A stretch of 23,722 nt of DNA from positions 1-23,722 of the forward strand of contig NGBS01000938.1 in the NCBI GenBank assembly GCA_002245135.1, in the 5' to 3' direction. Shown piece after piece: positions 1 to 9,610 of the stretch. The position numbers were made by a program, and so were the translations under genes. The DNA is from Proteromonas lacertae (lineage: Eukaryota; Sar; Bigyra; Opalinata; Proteromonadidae). Each line of letters opens with the position of its first letter. Position 1 is the first letter of the stretch. The notes under the pieces are model-generated. The model was given only the letters and a program-made list of their open reading frames with translations. It searched no databases and was not told where the DNA came from.

Positions 1-143
1 AATCGAAGTAAACTGATAGTTAAAAATGGTTATTGTATAATGTATATATAATTGAGTATAATATATAGAAATGAAATGAGTACAAAATCGAAGATTAGAA
101 AGAATTATGTTAGTTTGTTCTAAATCGAAATAAATTGATAGTT
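1..143 (+). repeat. Pair of ~22-bp direct repeats
   Basis: The opening bases (1-21, AATCGAAGTAAACTGATAGTT) recur with two changes at 123-143, a spacing of 122 bp. They lie in non-coding AT-rich DNA. Such pairs may be remnants of a subtelomeric satellite, but two units are too few to say. Confidence 0.4.
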
Positions 144-546
144 AATATTACGTTGTTATTGAGTATTTCGTAATCTCTTCTAATCTTAACGATCTAGATA
201 ATTTCTTGTATTACTTGTATTTTTATAGTTTAAATTAAATAATTAAAACTTATACATGTCAAATGATTATTAAAATTGAATATTCTCTTCGCATACAAAG
301 AGCGAGTTCAAAATTTAAATAAATTCAAATTTGATCAAGCCAAAGCTTGTGTCAATATTTCTTTTTTTGAATTTTCTCTTGAACTATCAAAATAATTAGA
401 TTTAAAACTGGAGGTCCAGTGTATACATATTATGTACAATAGATTTATGTACAAAATTCTAATGATGTTTCTAATGACTAACATTGATGTTGTCCAAATT
501 CAACACGCATTTCAGAATAGTTTAATTTAATTACAAAAGTCAATGA
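1..546. other. AT-rich non-coding DNA
   Basis: No frame stays open for a useful length on either strand. Apart from the direct-repeat pair and scattered GAGTTCAA motifs I see no gene, RNA or element end here. Confidence 0.5.
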
Positions 547-966
547 AATTTTAATATTAGCGCTGTAAAGTGGCTGGAAGTACCGAGTTCAAATTTTGAA
601 CTCGAGTCCAATTCGCAACTTTCCATATTTATCTTATTAAAATATTATCAATATATATTATTATTATCCAAATACTCCAAAAAAATACTTGATAACATTT
701 ATCCTCATTTACATTATCTTCATAGTATTATACAATCAATAGAAAAGTATAATGGATTTAATGATATAAATATTTTAAATGTAATGGAAAAGTTTCTTTT
801 ATATAACACTAATCTATCAAATATGGATTCTAATCGAAGAAAAGCTTTTTATAACAATTTGGATATATGTAGCAGAAAATTCAATAATACTTATACTACA
901 GAATTCATTAATTCATTCATTAGTGATTTTAAAATAACAATTATAGAAAATATGATAATTTGGTAG
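547..966 (+). CDS. Unrecognised coding-like stretch, probably a last exon
   Basis: One frame stays open for about 139 codons up to a TAG at 964-966, long for DNA this AT-rich. It has no ATG until codon 80 (position 784). An acceptor-like ATATTAG ends at 559, so the coding part may be an exon starting at 560 (reading AVKWLEVPSSNFELESNS). The translation is helix-like and polar, with a run of Leu, Tyr and Lys followed by a segment rich in Asn. I recognise no family. A palindromic GAGTTCAAATTTTGAACTC lies inside it at 589-607. It could be a relic of a larger gene or chance. Confidence 0.3.
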   Translation, partial: NFNISAVKWLEVPSSNFELESNSQLSIFILLKYYQYILLLSKYSKKILDNIYPHLHYLHSIIQSIEKYNGFNDINILNVMEKFLLYNTNLSNMDSNRRKAFYNNLDICSRKFNNTYTTEFINSFISDFKITIIENMIIW

Positions 967-977
967 AAAACTCAAAA

Positions 978-978
<1 letters not shown>

Positions 979-1009
<31 letters not shown>
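979..1009. repeat. (TA)n microsatellite
   Basis: About 15 uninterrupted TA units lie just 3' of the preceding open frame. A shorter TA run lies near 1424-1433. Confidence 0.9.
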
Positions 1010-1012
<3 letters not shown>

Positions 1013-1063
1013 GTAATAGTAAAAAAATACATCATTATCATTAATTATTTTTTATAGATGTCT

Positions 1064-1273
1064 AATTTCAAAATGATCCCAAAATTTGAGTTTAATATCT
1101 TTTGGACTAGTTTTTCTTCTAACACGATATTCACACCACTATATCCATACAATGTTCAACATAAGCTCCAGGTAAAGGAACACGATAATCTACTCTAATA
1201 ATCCAGCGATTATTAAAATGCATATATTAATAAATAGCAAGCATTATCTTACCTTAGAAGGATTAAATGACAT
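1064..1273 (-). pseudogene. Minus-strand coding relic
   Basis: On the minus strand an ATG at 1273 opens a short reading MSFNPSK that runs into a donor-like AAG/GTAAG at 1252. Further along, a second frame starting at 1223 reads MHFNNRWIIRVDYRVPLP and continues to CMDIVV before a stop at 1131. A third frame then reads CEYRVRRKTSPKDIKLKFWD to a stop near 1064. The composition (RVDYRVPLPGAYVEH, KFWDHFE) is protein-like rather than random. No single intron choice I tried joins the frames, so this is probably a decayed gene or one with an unusual splice. I recognise no family. Confidence 0.35.
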
Positions 1274-1305
1274 AATTAATATTCAAAAATCCAAAATACC
1301 AAGTG

Positions 1306-1410
1306 CATGAACGATTATTGGTTAAAAACATATAATGGAAACGACATGAATTTTTATTGGTTAAATACAAATGATAATAACAAAACGTCATGAATGATTA
1401 TTGGTTAAAA
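1306..1410 (-). promoter_or_regulatory. Three CCAAT-like repeats upstream of a minus-strand ATG
   Basis: A ~22-bp unit of the form CATGAATGATTATTGGTTAAAA occurs at 1306-1327, 1345-1366 and 1389-1410. On the minus strand each reads TTAACCAATAA, containing the CCAAT-box core. The units sit 30-140 bp upstream of the minus-strand ATG at 1273, where promoter elements would be expected. The repetition is seen; the promoter role is inferred. Confidence 0.4.
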
Positions 1411-1545
1411 ATCTACAATATATATATATATATACAAACATACATATATAAAGAAAACTGTATCGGATTTCATTAAAGTATTATTATCTTCTGAAGATTG
1501 ATAGTTATTTTATAAGATATAAATTTGAAAAGTTTGATATGTACT

Positions 1546-2192
1546 TGATGTTGTATGTTGTTCCCCGTATGGCGGAAATCTATATTGCAGAATGATTCAA
1601 TCAAAACTAATATGATATTCATGATGTTCGGAGTTAGTTATTAACAAATATATAGTTAGTTTGTCATATGACCTACATCTGTGATATACTTTTTTATGAA
1701 CTTCATTATTATCAATATTAAACTAATTTTTGTATATTTTCTATTTTAATGTATCAGTCACTACTACAGTCTAAAATACATTATCTGATATGAATAGAAT
1801 ACAATAATTTTAATGTTAAGGTAGTAAAAAAGGAAATTAAAGAGTAGGCTTGAGCGAGGCTTGAACTTATTTTTTCTTTTTTCTTTTTTAACCTCCTTAA
1901 CATTAAAAATAGTGAATTCTATTCATATCAGATAATGTATTTTAGACTGTAGTAGTGACTGATACATTATAATAGAAAATATACAAAAATTAGTTTAATA
2001 TTGATAATAATGAAGTTCATAAATAAGTATATCACAGATGTAGGTCATATGACAAACTAACTATATATTTGTTAATAACTAACTCCTAACATCATGAATA
2101 TCATATTAGTTTTGATTGAATCATTCTGCAATATAGATTTCCGCCATACGGGGATTTCCGCCATACGGGGAACAACACAACACTTGACATCA
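1546..2192. mobile_element. Foldback element (650-bp near-perfect palindrome)
   Basis: The left arm (about 1546-1832) reads into the reverse complement of the right arm (about 1881-2192) with only scattered mismatches. The unpaired loop is about 50 bp (1833-1880). The outer ends carry TTGTTCCCCGTATGGCGG. In the right arm the 17-bp unit ATTTCCGCCATACGGGG is present twice in tandem. No ORF lies inside, so it is non-autonomous. The loop holds GGCTTGAGCGAGGCTTGA plus a T/C tract that recurs in the element at 21181-21806. I could not define a clean target duplication because the flanking DNA also partly pairs. The RNA would form a very long hairpin if transcribed. Confidence 0.85.
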
Positions 2193-2410
2193 AATTTAAT
2201 ATTTTTCTTTAATGCTTAAATTAAACTTATTTTAGGATATTCTAAGTATTAGATGTTATAAAATCAACAATGCTATCATCGATATTTTTTATCATTTACA
2301 TTACTTAACTAATTTCACAATTAACAATGTCTGATTTCTAAGAAAAAGATACTACAGATATATTCGCTTACCTTTTGAAAATGACTATTTTAACCATCTG
2401 CTAATAGGGT

Positions 2411-2650
2411 TTATTTATGTTTGTATGCATTCTCATGTTCATCTTCTGATATTACATACATTTCATCTTCTGTTTCTGGATCTATTTCAGATCCAGAATC
2501 TTCAAGGTCTTTGTCTTCTATTATTATACCTTAGTAGAGTATTTGATCTTTCAAAACCATTTCAGCAACTTTGGAAATAACATCATTAAGCACAATCATG
2601 ATTTCACTATCTAACAGTTTGTTGATGTACTTTTCATTAATAATTCAAAA
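2411..2650 (-). pseudogene. Acidic C-terminal coding relic
   Basis: On the minus strand one frame runs from about 2650 to a TAA at 2411-2413, interrupted by one TAA at 2531-2533. It reads ...INKLLDSEIMIVLNDVISK and ends in a very acidic tail (EDKDLEDSGSEIDPETEDE). No methionine start or donor/acceptor pair that removes the stop is evident. It may be the decayed last exon of a gene whose upstream part is missing. Acidic tails of this type are common and do not identify a family. Confidence 0.3.
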
Positions 2651-3139
2651 CAATAATATATCAGAAACACAGTCAAGATTAAATTATTGATATTACTATT
2701 ACTGCTTATTTAACATAAATTAAAAAGAAAAACCCAAAAATTAAAAGCAAAGAATAAAAAATTGAACTAGAAATGGAGTATCATTTAATAATTTATCACT
2801 TTCTCAAGAGATTAATAAATTATTTTATTTATCTTTAATATCTAATAAGCGACAATTAATCTCTCTAAAATTAAAATTATAAAAATAATAAATGAAGAAA
2901 TTTCTAGAACATTCTGAAATTGAAATTCATTTATTTTGCTTTATTTCCATCTTATAATCAATAATCAATATATTTATCAATTAGTTAGATAAAATAATTG
3001 TTTTAAAGATGTATGGAGATGAGTTAGTTATTAGTTAAAGTGAAATACTCACTTTAAGGTAATATAAGCATATGTATCACTATATATCAAAATAATAATA
3101 CAAATATTCAAAATTAATCAAATAATAAACTACAATTTT
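2651..3139. other. AT-rich spacer 3' of MCM5
   Basis: I see no gene or element. The MCM5 fragment terminates at 3140 on the other strand, so its 3' untranslated region and polyadenylation signals would lie in the right-hand part of this stretch (below 3140). Confidence 0.5.
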
Positions 3140-4309
3140 TTACTTTAATCTTTTCATTGTTTTTCGTTGATTTTGATTTATATAATCTCCTTTACTTATC
3201 AACAATTGAATAGCACGACGAACTGCATAACCATTTAAACCTATATTCTCTAACTCTCTTATCAATTTATCAACTACTACGATTGAACCAACACTTAATC
3301 GACGATTTATACTATTCTCAGCTTTCTCTATCTGTTTCTTTAAATCATCACTTAAATTATCACTCATTAATACTAAACCACTTCGACATGCATTCATTGT
3401 ACTTTCATTAAATAATCTCATCGCTTCTTTCACATTCTCTACACTAGCATTCATATTTAAACTCATCTTAGCTAAACTTTCACTTATTCGAATTATTGCT
3501 TCTAATTGACGAATTGTTATTGGAATTGAAGGATTGGCACTTCCTTCAGCATTAGCTCTAATTCGAACATCTTCACGGATTTTTACATAATAATTTTTTA
3601 ATTCTTCCATTCCTTCATTACTCAAACGAGGAGCACAATTATGTCGACAGTAATTTATATATTTCTTTAATAATTCATTACTTATTATTCCATTTTCATT
3701 GTTATTATCATTTACACCATTATTATTCATATTCATATTTAAATGAATGTTGATTATATGATGAGCCATACTTTTATCTCTTTCTTCATTTCGAATATCT
3801 CGAACTATAAAGATTAAATCAAATCGACTTAGAATTGTTGGTAGAAAATCGATATTTTCACTACTACTTTTACTATCATCATATCTTCCATAAACTGGAT
3901 TTGCTGCAGCTAATATACTACTTCGACTATTTAATATTGTGGTTATTCCAGCTTTTGCTACTGATATTGTTTGTTGTTCCATTGCTTCATGGATTGCTAC
4001 TCGATCACTTTCTCTCATTTTATCAAATTCATCTATACAAACTACACCTCCATCACCTAATACCATTGCACCACCTTCTAAATAGAATTCACCATTACTA
4101 TCTTTTATTACACTTGCTGTTAAACCAGCGGCTGAACTTCCTTTACCACTTGTATATATACCGATTGGAGCTATTTTTTCTACAAATTTTAAGAATTGAC
4201 TTTTAGCTGTTGATGGATCTCCTAAAAATAACACATTCACATCACCTCTCAATTTCATTCCATCAGGTAAAACTTTTCTACTTCCACCAAATAACAAACA
4301 ACAAAACAC
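3140..4309 (-). CDS. MCM5: MCM5 replicative helicase subunit, C-terminal half only
   Basis: This is the AAA+ half of a minichromosome maintenance protein, part of the MCM2-7 ring that unwinds DNA at nuclear replication forks. The 389 residues start at LLFGGSRK and contain Walker A GDPSTAKS (near residue 31), [20 protein letters not shown] with Walker B, the sensor-1 region [11 protein letters not shown], and the arginine-finger motif LSRFDLIF. The wording of these blocks ([44 protein letters not shown], and the final MKRLK) fits MCM5 best. A full MCM5 is about 700 residues, so the N-terminal zinc-finger/OB half is absent. An in-frame TAA lies directly upstream of 4309 and no upstream exon is visible. 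A poly-Asn insert lies before the C-terminal helices. It may be a truncated duplicate, or an exon whose 5' partner lies beyond an unseen intron. Confidence 0.93.
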   Translation of the reverse strand: MFCCLLFGGSRKVLPDGMKLRGDVNVLFLGDPSTAKSQFLKFVEKIAPIGIYTSGKGSSAAGLTASVIKDSNGEFYLEGGAMVLGDGGVVCIDEFDKMRESDRVAIHEAMEQQTISVAKAGITTILNSRSSILAAANPVYGRYDDSKSSSENIDFLPTILSRFDLIFIVRDIRNEERDKSMAHHIINIHLNMNMNNNGVNDNNNENGIISNELLKKYINYCRHNCAPRLSNEGMEELKNYYVKIREDVRIRANAEGSANPSIPITIRQLEAIIRISESLAKMSLNMNASVENVKEAMRLFNESTMNACRSGLVLMSDNLSDDLKKQIEKAENSINRRLSVGSIVVVDKLIRELENIGLNGYAVRRAIQLLISKGDYINQNQRKTMKRLK

Positions 4310-4866
4310 TTATTTCACATAATTCACATAATTCACTTGAAATAAATACATTTATAACTTCAACAAAAACACATTTTACTCAACAACACATATTTAACAT
4401 TACATTCTTCATATAATCGAGAATATACACTACAACATCTCTTTTATACTCATTTCCTATATATTTATATAAACATTCATACAATTCATTTATTTAAACT
4501 ACTTTCATCTTTGTTTATCTTTCATTCATCTTTTAAATCAAGAAAATTCATTTCTATTTTGACAATGTCATTTACATGTATTATTTACATTTTCATTCAT
4601 TTCAAACTCATTTCATCATTATTTCTATTCTAATTTAATTTTTTGTATATTTATAAGTATATCTACATATTGATAGGTAATATAAGCAAAAGAATATTTG
4701 TTTAGTAAATATCACAATTTGTGAGTGAATAGAATTATAGAATAACCGAATTGAAGTAAAGAAGCTATTATTAAACAAAAATTCGCAGTATTAAATGTTT
4801 GAAAAGAAATACAAAATAATACATAGAAATACATAACAATACAGTATTAAAATTTGATTAAAAGAA
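4310..4866. other. Spacer between divergent genes
   Basis: This should hold the 5' side of both the minus-strand MCM5 fragment and the plus-strand pseudokinase gene. I find no N-terminal MCM5 coding sequence here in any frame. A short run of TTCACATAA units occurs at 4314-4336. Promoter elements cannot be singled out in DNA of this composition. Confidence 0.5.
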
Positions 4867-6520
4867 ATGAATGAAATGAAGGAGATAATAAAGCAGATAC
4901 AACCGAATTTAGAAGTATTTAATATATTGTATATATAATGAAAATAGATAAGAAGAGAAGTGATATTGAGCAAATCTAAAAGTATTTATGAAGTGAAAGT
5001 ATCAAATGACATAAAAATCATAAAAATATATGAATTGAAGAAGATTCCAAATAATAAATTGATGAAATATAAAGAGAATATGTTAATGATCGAAAATCTA
5101 AGTGATAAATATATGAAAAGTGAAATGAAAATGAGTGATGATAATAACTATGTAATGATTAATCGAAATAAATATGATATTGATTTAAAATATCTGATAT
5201 ACAATAGTGAAAATGAAATATCCGTGAATGATGTGATATTATCAATATGTGAAAATATGAATATATTAAATGAGAATGAAATATATAATATGAATTTGAA
5301 AAGTTCCAATATAATAAATGAAAATGGTTTAATGAAAATGTGTGATATTAGTTTAAATGAATTGAGAAATGAAGATGAAATGAGAATAGAAATGAGTAAA
5401 ATGGATTATATAAGTTATGAAGAATTGATTGGATTAGAATATGATGAAGGAAGTGTGATTTGGTCAATTGGATGTATATTATATGAAATGATTTGTAAGA
5501 AATTACCATTCAATGAAGATGATAATATGAATAAAACAATGAACAACATAATAGAATGTAAATGGAAAGTGAAAATATGTATAAATCCATTCTATTACAA
5601 TATTCTATCCCAAATCTTCGTAAAAGAAAAATCAAATCGAATGAGTATAAAAGAGTTGTACAAAGAAATGATCAAAATGAGTGAAATGTGGAGAGATGAA
5701 AATAGTAATGTAATGATGTGTAAAGAAAGAAAAGAAATGTTATTGAATATTGATTATTTAATAGAAATAATACCATTTAATTTTCAATCAGAATATTATC
5801 TTCAATATAATAGATATGAAAGTATAAATAATACTATAATTAATATTTGAATAGAAATTCGAGATTCATTGATAAAATCTTACAGCAATAAACCTAATGA
5901 TAGAATATTATCATTATTATTGATGATGGATTATACAAAATAGAATATTCAATAGAATATAAATTGAAATTTCAAATTTATCACAAATGTAGAGAACGTG
6001 TAAAAGAATTTTATTTAGACAAGAAGATGTTTAATCTTCAACGTTTTTATGGTAGTATTTACATTGAATTAAGGGAGGGTTTTTGTTGTGAAGAAGGAAT
6101 GAATTATTTCTTCAGGATATTGAAGTTAATCAATCCAACACACTTCAATTTTTGTATAATTCTAATCATATATTTATTTAGATGAAAATGTTAATCACTC
6201 ATTTAACCATCAATTATTATTTGGGTCTTTATTCTCTCAATTATCAGATCTACAAGAATTAGATTTATTTGATTATCATCTTACTTCTGATTTTGTTGAA
6301 TTATTTGTTAAATCAATTCCATTCATGAAATTGAAATATGTAAATCTTCGATGTATTAATTTGTTTTAATATTTCTTGAAATAGATAATCCAATTGGTCC
6401 AAAAGGATTCATATTATTAATTCCATATTTACATTTATTAATTAGCAAATATAATGAATTGAATTTTCATAATATGGATTTAGATGATGAAACAATGATA
6501 TTATTATCAGAAGAATATTA
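4867..6520 (+). pseudogene. Pseudokinase-LRR protein, copy 1 (frameshifted, truncated)
   Basis: Exons 4867-4914, 4948-5821, 5855-6153, 6182-6352 and 6385-6520 are separated by introns of 33, 33, 28 and 32 nt, all GTAT...TAG. The kinase-like domain (exons 1-2) keeps NLKSSNI in place of HRDLKPxN, MCDISL in place of DFG, and the subdomain IX block SVIWSIGCILYEM. The HRD aspartate is absent, so it is a pseudokinase. The block EEGMNYFFRILKLINP follows, then LRRs (LQELDLFDYHL; NPIGPKG). Relative to copy 2 about one base is missing near 5931, which shifts the frame. The gene is cut at 6520 by the hAT element, and the missing repeats do not resume beyond it. The start ATG is chosen because the first intron sits at the same place as in copy 2. 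Confidence 0.85.
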
Positions 6521-7606
6521 CAGGGTTGTATAAATCGGTCATGACCGACGGAGAAAACCGATCGGTCGTAGGTCAATAAACAAATGCTGACCGACACCAG
6601 GCTGTAGTAACTATTAGCTGACCTCCTCCTAAACATGTGATATTAATAATATTATCTAACTGTACATATTGAATTCAAGCTCTATATATCATTCTATAAA
6701 ATACCGAATTAACCGTCGGTCGATGCGCTTTTTTCTTTCTTCATAATTGAATCTAACCTTACCAATGAGTTATTCTATTGTGTTATATATGTAATATAAA
6801 GTATAGAATGATTATAAAAATTTGAAAGAAAAAATGGCAAACTTTTAGCTTGACATTAATCATTTCTTAAAATTATTATAAATGTATCTAATATAATCTA
6901 TCATTATATATTCTAGGAGTATAGTTTTACCAATTGGAGCGGCTCGTGAAGTTGTTGCCTTAAAAGAGGCAAATATGCTTAAACATCTTAATTTTAACTT
7001 TTACAAAACCTTTTGGTATAATATGTTAAAGATAAAAAGACTTGATAAATGCATTTGCAGTAAAAAGAAAGAGATTAATTATGCCAAATGAAGTACAAGA
7101 ATATTTGCATTATGATATTCATTACAGCACCTCTGAAACCATTGGAAATATCTGGCTATCATTAAAGTCCAAGTTTCCTAGGGTATACATACTTGCCAAG
7201 AACAGTTTAAACAGTCTATCAACATCTTCAGAGCCAGAAAGAATATTTTCAGAGGCTGGACAAATAAGTAACTTAATCAAATCAAATTTATCATGTGATA
7301 GATTACAAATGAAACTGATGATTAGTAGAAATAAATAAGAACATAATTATATAAAATACCTAATTAGTGTTGAGTATTAAATTGTAATTCTTTATAAAAA
7401 GTTAAAAATTATTTAATTGAATTAAAAATATATGAATCAAGTATTAAAATATATTATAAGATAGTTTTTATGAAGGGAAAATTAGTATATAATGAATTAA
7501 AATAGATTTTATAATATACAGCTTGTAAGGCTTGACCAACCGACAGTCAAGGCAAAACCTATAGGTTTTGACCTATCTCCGTCGGTAACCGATAAATACA
7601 ACCCTG
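6521..7606 (+). mobile_element. hAT DNA transposon, internally deleted
   Basis: The 1,086-bp element begins CAGGGTTGTATAAATCGG and ends with the near reverse complement (CCGATAAATACAACCCTG). Both ends carry clusters of CCGAC/TCGGTC, including the palindrome CGGTCATGACCG at 6536-6547, probably transposase-binding sites. Only the C-terminal transposase domain remains inside. The 8-bp flanks (GAATATTA and ACATGAAC) do not match, so the usual hAT target duplication is missing. The left flank is inside an LRR exon, while the right flank is unrelated DNA. The insertion was therefore followed by rearrangement or deletion at one side. Confidence 0.88.
7081..7338 (+). pseudogene. hAT transposase C-terminal dimerisation domain (fragment)
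   Basis: The frame (open from 7042, first ATG 7081) reads a typical hATC dimerisation domain. IWLSLKSKFPRVYILAKNSL matches the Trp/Pro/Leu-Ala pattern, and STSSEPERIFSEAG matches the hallmark SSxxxERxFSxAG. DRLQMKLMISRNK closes it, followed by TAA. The BED finger and catalytic RNase-H fold that should precede it are gone. It cannot catalyse transposition. It could at most dimerise with a related transposase. Confidence 0.88.
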
Positions 7607-8208
7607 ACATGAACCATAACATCTTTTATAATTTTTTTATTTGCTCTTTTTCAGATGACATATTAAGTAGTAATTCCTCTTTAATTTTCTTAATTATTAA
7701 ATAACCATCATTTAAATTTGCATCATCCCTGCTTGTATATCAATATATATAAAGTCAATAATTTATTCTTCACTTTATTAATATTTGTTAGTCTATATTT
7801 TATAATTATAAGCTGTAATTATCTTCTTATTTGTTCGTTATGTGTTTGTGTAGTGTAGTAGAATGTTTATAAGTTCAATACAGAGAATATGTGATAAATA
7901 ATGTATGATTAAAATAATTGTTAAATATTGATATAATAAGATATATAGTTAGTGATTAAATGAAAGTACTACTTTAATGTTAAGAATGAGTATAATTTGA
8001 CAAATTTAAGTAATGTTGAACTTGTTGATATGGTAATAGTGGTAGTACATTAAGAAGGGATACAAATTATGAAAAATATTTATCAAGGTGCTGTATGAAT
8101 AGCTTTATTGGATGGTTGAAGTGGTTTAATTAGTGTAAAGATGATGAGAATGCAAGTAGATATCATTTATGAAGTAGCAAAACAATTCCAAATAATATGA
8201 AATTATAA
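7607..8208. other. AT-rich spacer between the hAT element and the 8362 gene
   Basis: Short open pieces occur (for example LSNVELVDMVIVVV near 8010-8050) but nothing long or recognisable. It may contain an upstream exon of the next gene, whose frame is open back to 8209. Confidence 0.4.
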
Positions 8209-8361
8209 TTAATATCGAAAGATTCTGTTTCATCTGTCGTTAATACATTCATATCAATAAGTGTATCAGATAATATTACAATAGATAAAGATATTATTCA
8301 AACAGTTGATCAAAGCGTAGTTAATGAGGTACAAAATGTTTATATTGAAAAATCAAAAGAA

Positions 8362-9210
8362 ATGCATATAAAAAATGAAGATGTAAAAATAGCTATATTT
8401 AATGAAAGTGAAAAAGAAATAAAAGAGAACATATTTAAATATATGAATGGTTTTTATACAAATAATGATAAATCGAAACTATTCTATTCAAATGTACCTC
8501 GATATGAAAACAATAGAATTATCGATGAATTTAAAGTATTTGAGAATGCTGATATTCAATTTGATATATATTCTTATCCAAAATACTTCAAAATGAATGA
8601 TGTATTCTATTTAAGTGATATTCCCTTATCGCAGTTATACAAATTGCCTGATAGTGGTTTTAATCAACACTTATTATCTAAAGAAACCAAGAATAAAATA
8701 TTAATTGATTATTCATCATCATGTTTTGCTGTAGATAAAACTCCATTTGATTTAAATGTAGGTGAATTAAAGTCTATAAATGGTATAAAGATACTTAATG
8801 ATTGTTTAAGTCATATGTTTAATCATATTGAGTTGAGAATAAAAGCAAATGAAAAAACTATTACAATACCAATCAATATTGTAGATAGTGATAATGACCC
8901 AAAAATAAAAACAGATCCAGAAGGAGTACAACAAGAAAATTCAAAGTTTCACTTATTATTTAATGATCTTGCATGTGAAATGACAGAGTTTAAAGAACAT
9001 TATAAAATTATGAATTCTACACAAATAGAAATCCATAATGAAGTTGATAATACGTATAGTAAAGTAGAAATATCTATAACTAAAATATCTACAATTGATC
9101 AATACTACAATAGAACAGATGAAATATGTATGAGATATTATTTTAATGGATATTTACAACCAAAAGAGAAATGTTTAAATTTCACAATACCAATTGAGCA
9201 TAAATTCTAA
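8362..9210 (+). CDS. Unrecognised 282-aa protein
   Basis: This is a single open frame ending at TAA 9208-9210. The first ATG is 8362. The frame is open without a methionine back to 8209 (SKDSVSSVVNTFISISVSDN), so 8362 may lie inside a last exon. The protein is polar and acidic-to-neutral with no signal peptide or membrane segment. It alternates beta-like stretches (ITIPINIVDSD; KVEISITKIST) with helical ones and has four scattered Cys (SSSCFAVDK, NDCLSHMF, LACEMTEF, EKCLNF). I recognise no motif. Codon use matches the neighbouring genes and the frame is clean, which argues for a real gene. It lies between the two pseudokinase-LRR copies in the same orientation. Confidence 0.65.
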   Translation: MHIKNEDVKIAIFNESEKEIKENIFKYMNGFYTNNDKSKLFYSNVPRYENNRIIDEFKVFENADIQFDIYSYPKYFKMNDVFYLSDIPLSQLYKLPDSGFNQHLLSKETKNKILIDYSSSCFAVDKTPFDLNVGELKSINGIKILNDCLSHMFNHIELRIKANEKTITIPINIVDSDNDPKIKTDPEGVQQENSKFHLLFNDLACEMTEFKEHYKIMNSTQIEIHNEVDNTYSKVEISITKISTIDQYYNRTDEICMRYYFNGYLQPKEKCLNFTIPIEHKF

Positions 9211-9610
9211 CCAACTCTTCCTCCACCTCCATTAATATTGCTTGTAAATAATATTATAATTTATAAAATTGTACTAAATATTGAGTTTTATTAGACAGGT
9301 TGATTAACAATGCTTATGAAGTAGATAATTGTTGAAAGCTGTAAATATAATTTATTAATCTTTATAGAAAATCCATATAATTTGATATTACTGATATATA
9401 GAAAATCTTTACATATTATTTTTCGATTGAGTTTGAATCTAGAACATAAACAACTGGAATATGATATGCAAAGTATTGGCTCTCAATTCTATCTTGATGT
9501 TAATAAAAAAAACGAAAAGAAAAAATTCTTCAAGCTGATTTGAAACAAGTATATAAGTCCTATTTGCAAAATAGATTGGAATTTTTATCAATTTTTCTAA
9601 AATTGAGATT
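9211..9610. other. Upstream region of pseudokinase-LRR copy 2
   Basis: A short open piece, MQSIGSQFYLDVNKK, lies at about 9461-9505, and a GTAT...TAG intron-like segment at 9548-9573 could extend the next gene upstream. Neither is well supported. Otherwise the DNA is featureless and AT-rich. Confidence 0.35.

Noticed and set aside
1546-2192. LTR or retroelement interpretation of the repeat pair
   Set aside because: The copies are inverted, not direct, with no coding sequence or primer site between them.
3835-4416. Plus-strand open frames opposite MCM5
   Set aside because: They are rich in Leu, His and Tyr with no motif, as expected of the reverse strand of a conserved coding exon.
6513-7614. 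8-bp target duplication for the hAT element
   Set aside because: GAATATTA on the left and ACATGAAC on the right do not match, and shifting the ends by a few bases does not help.
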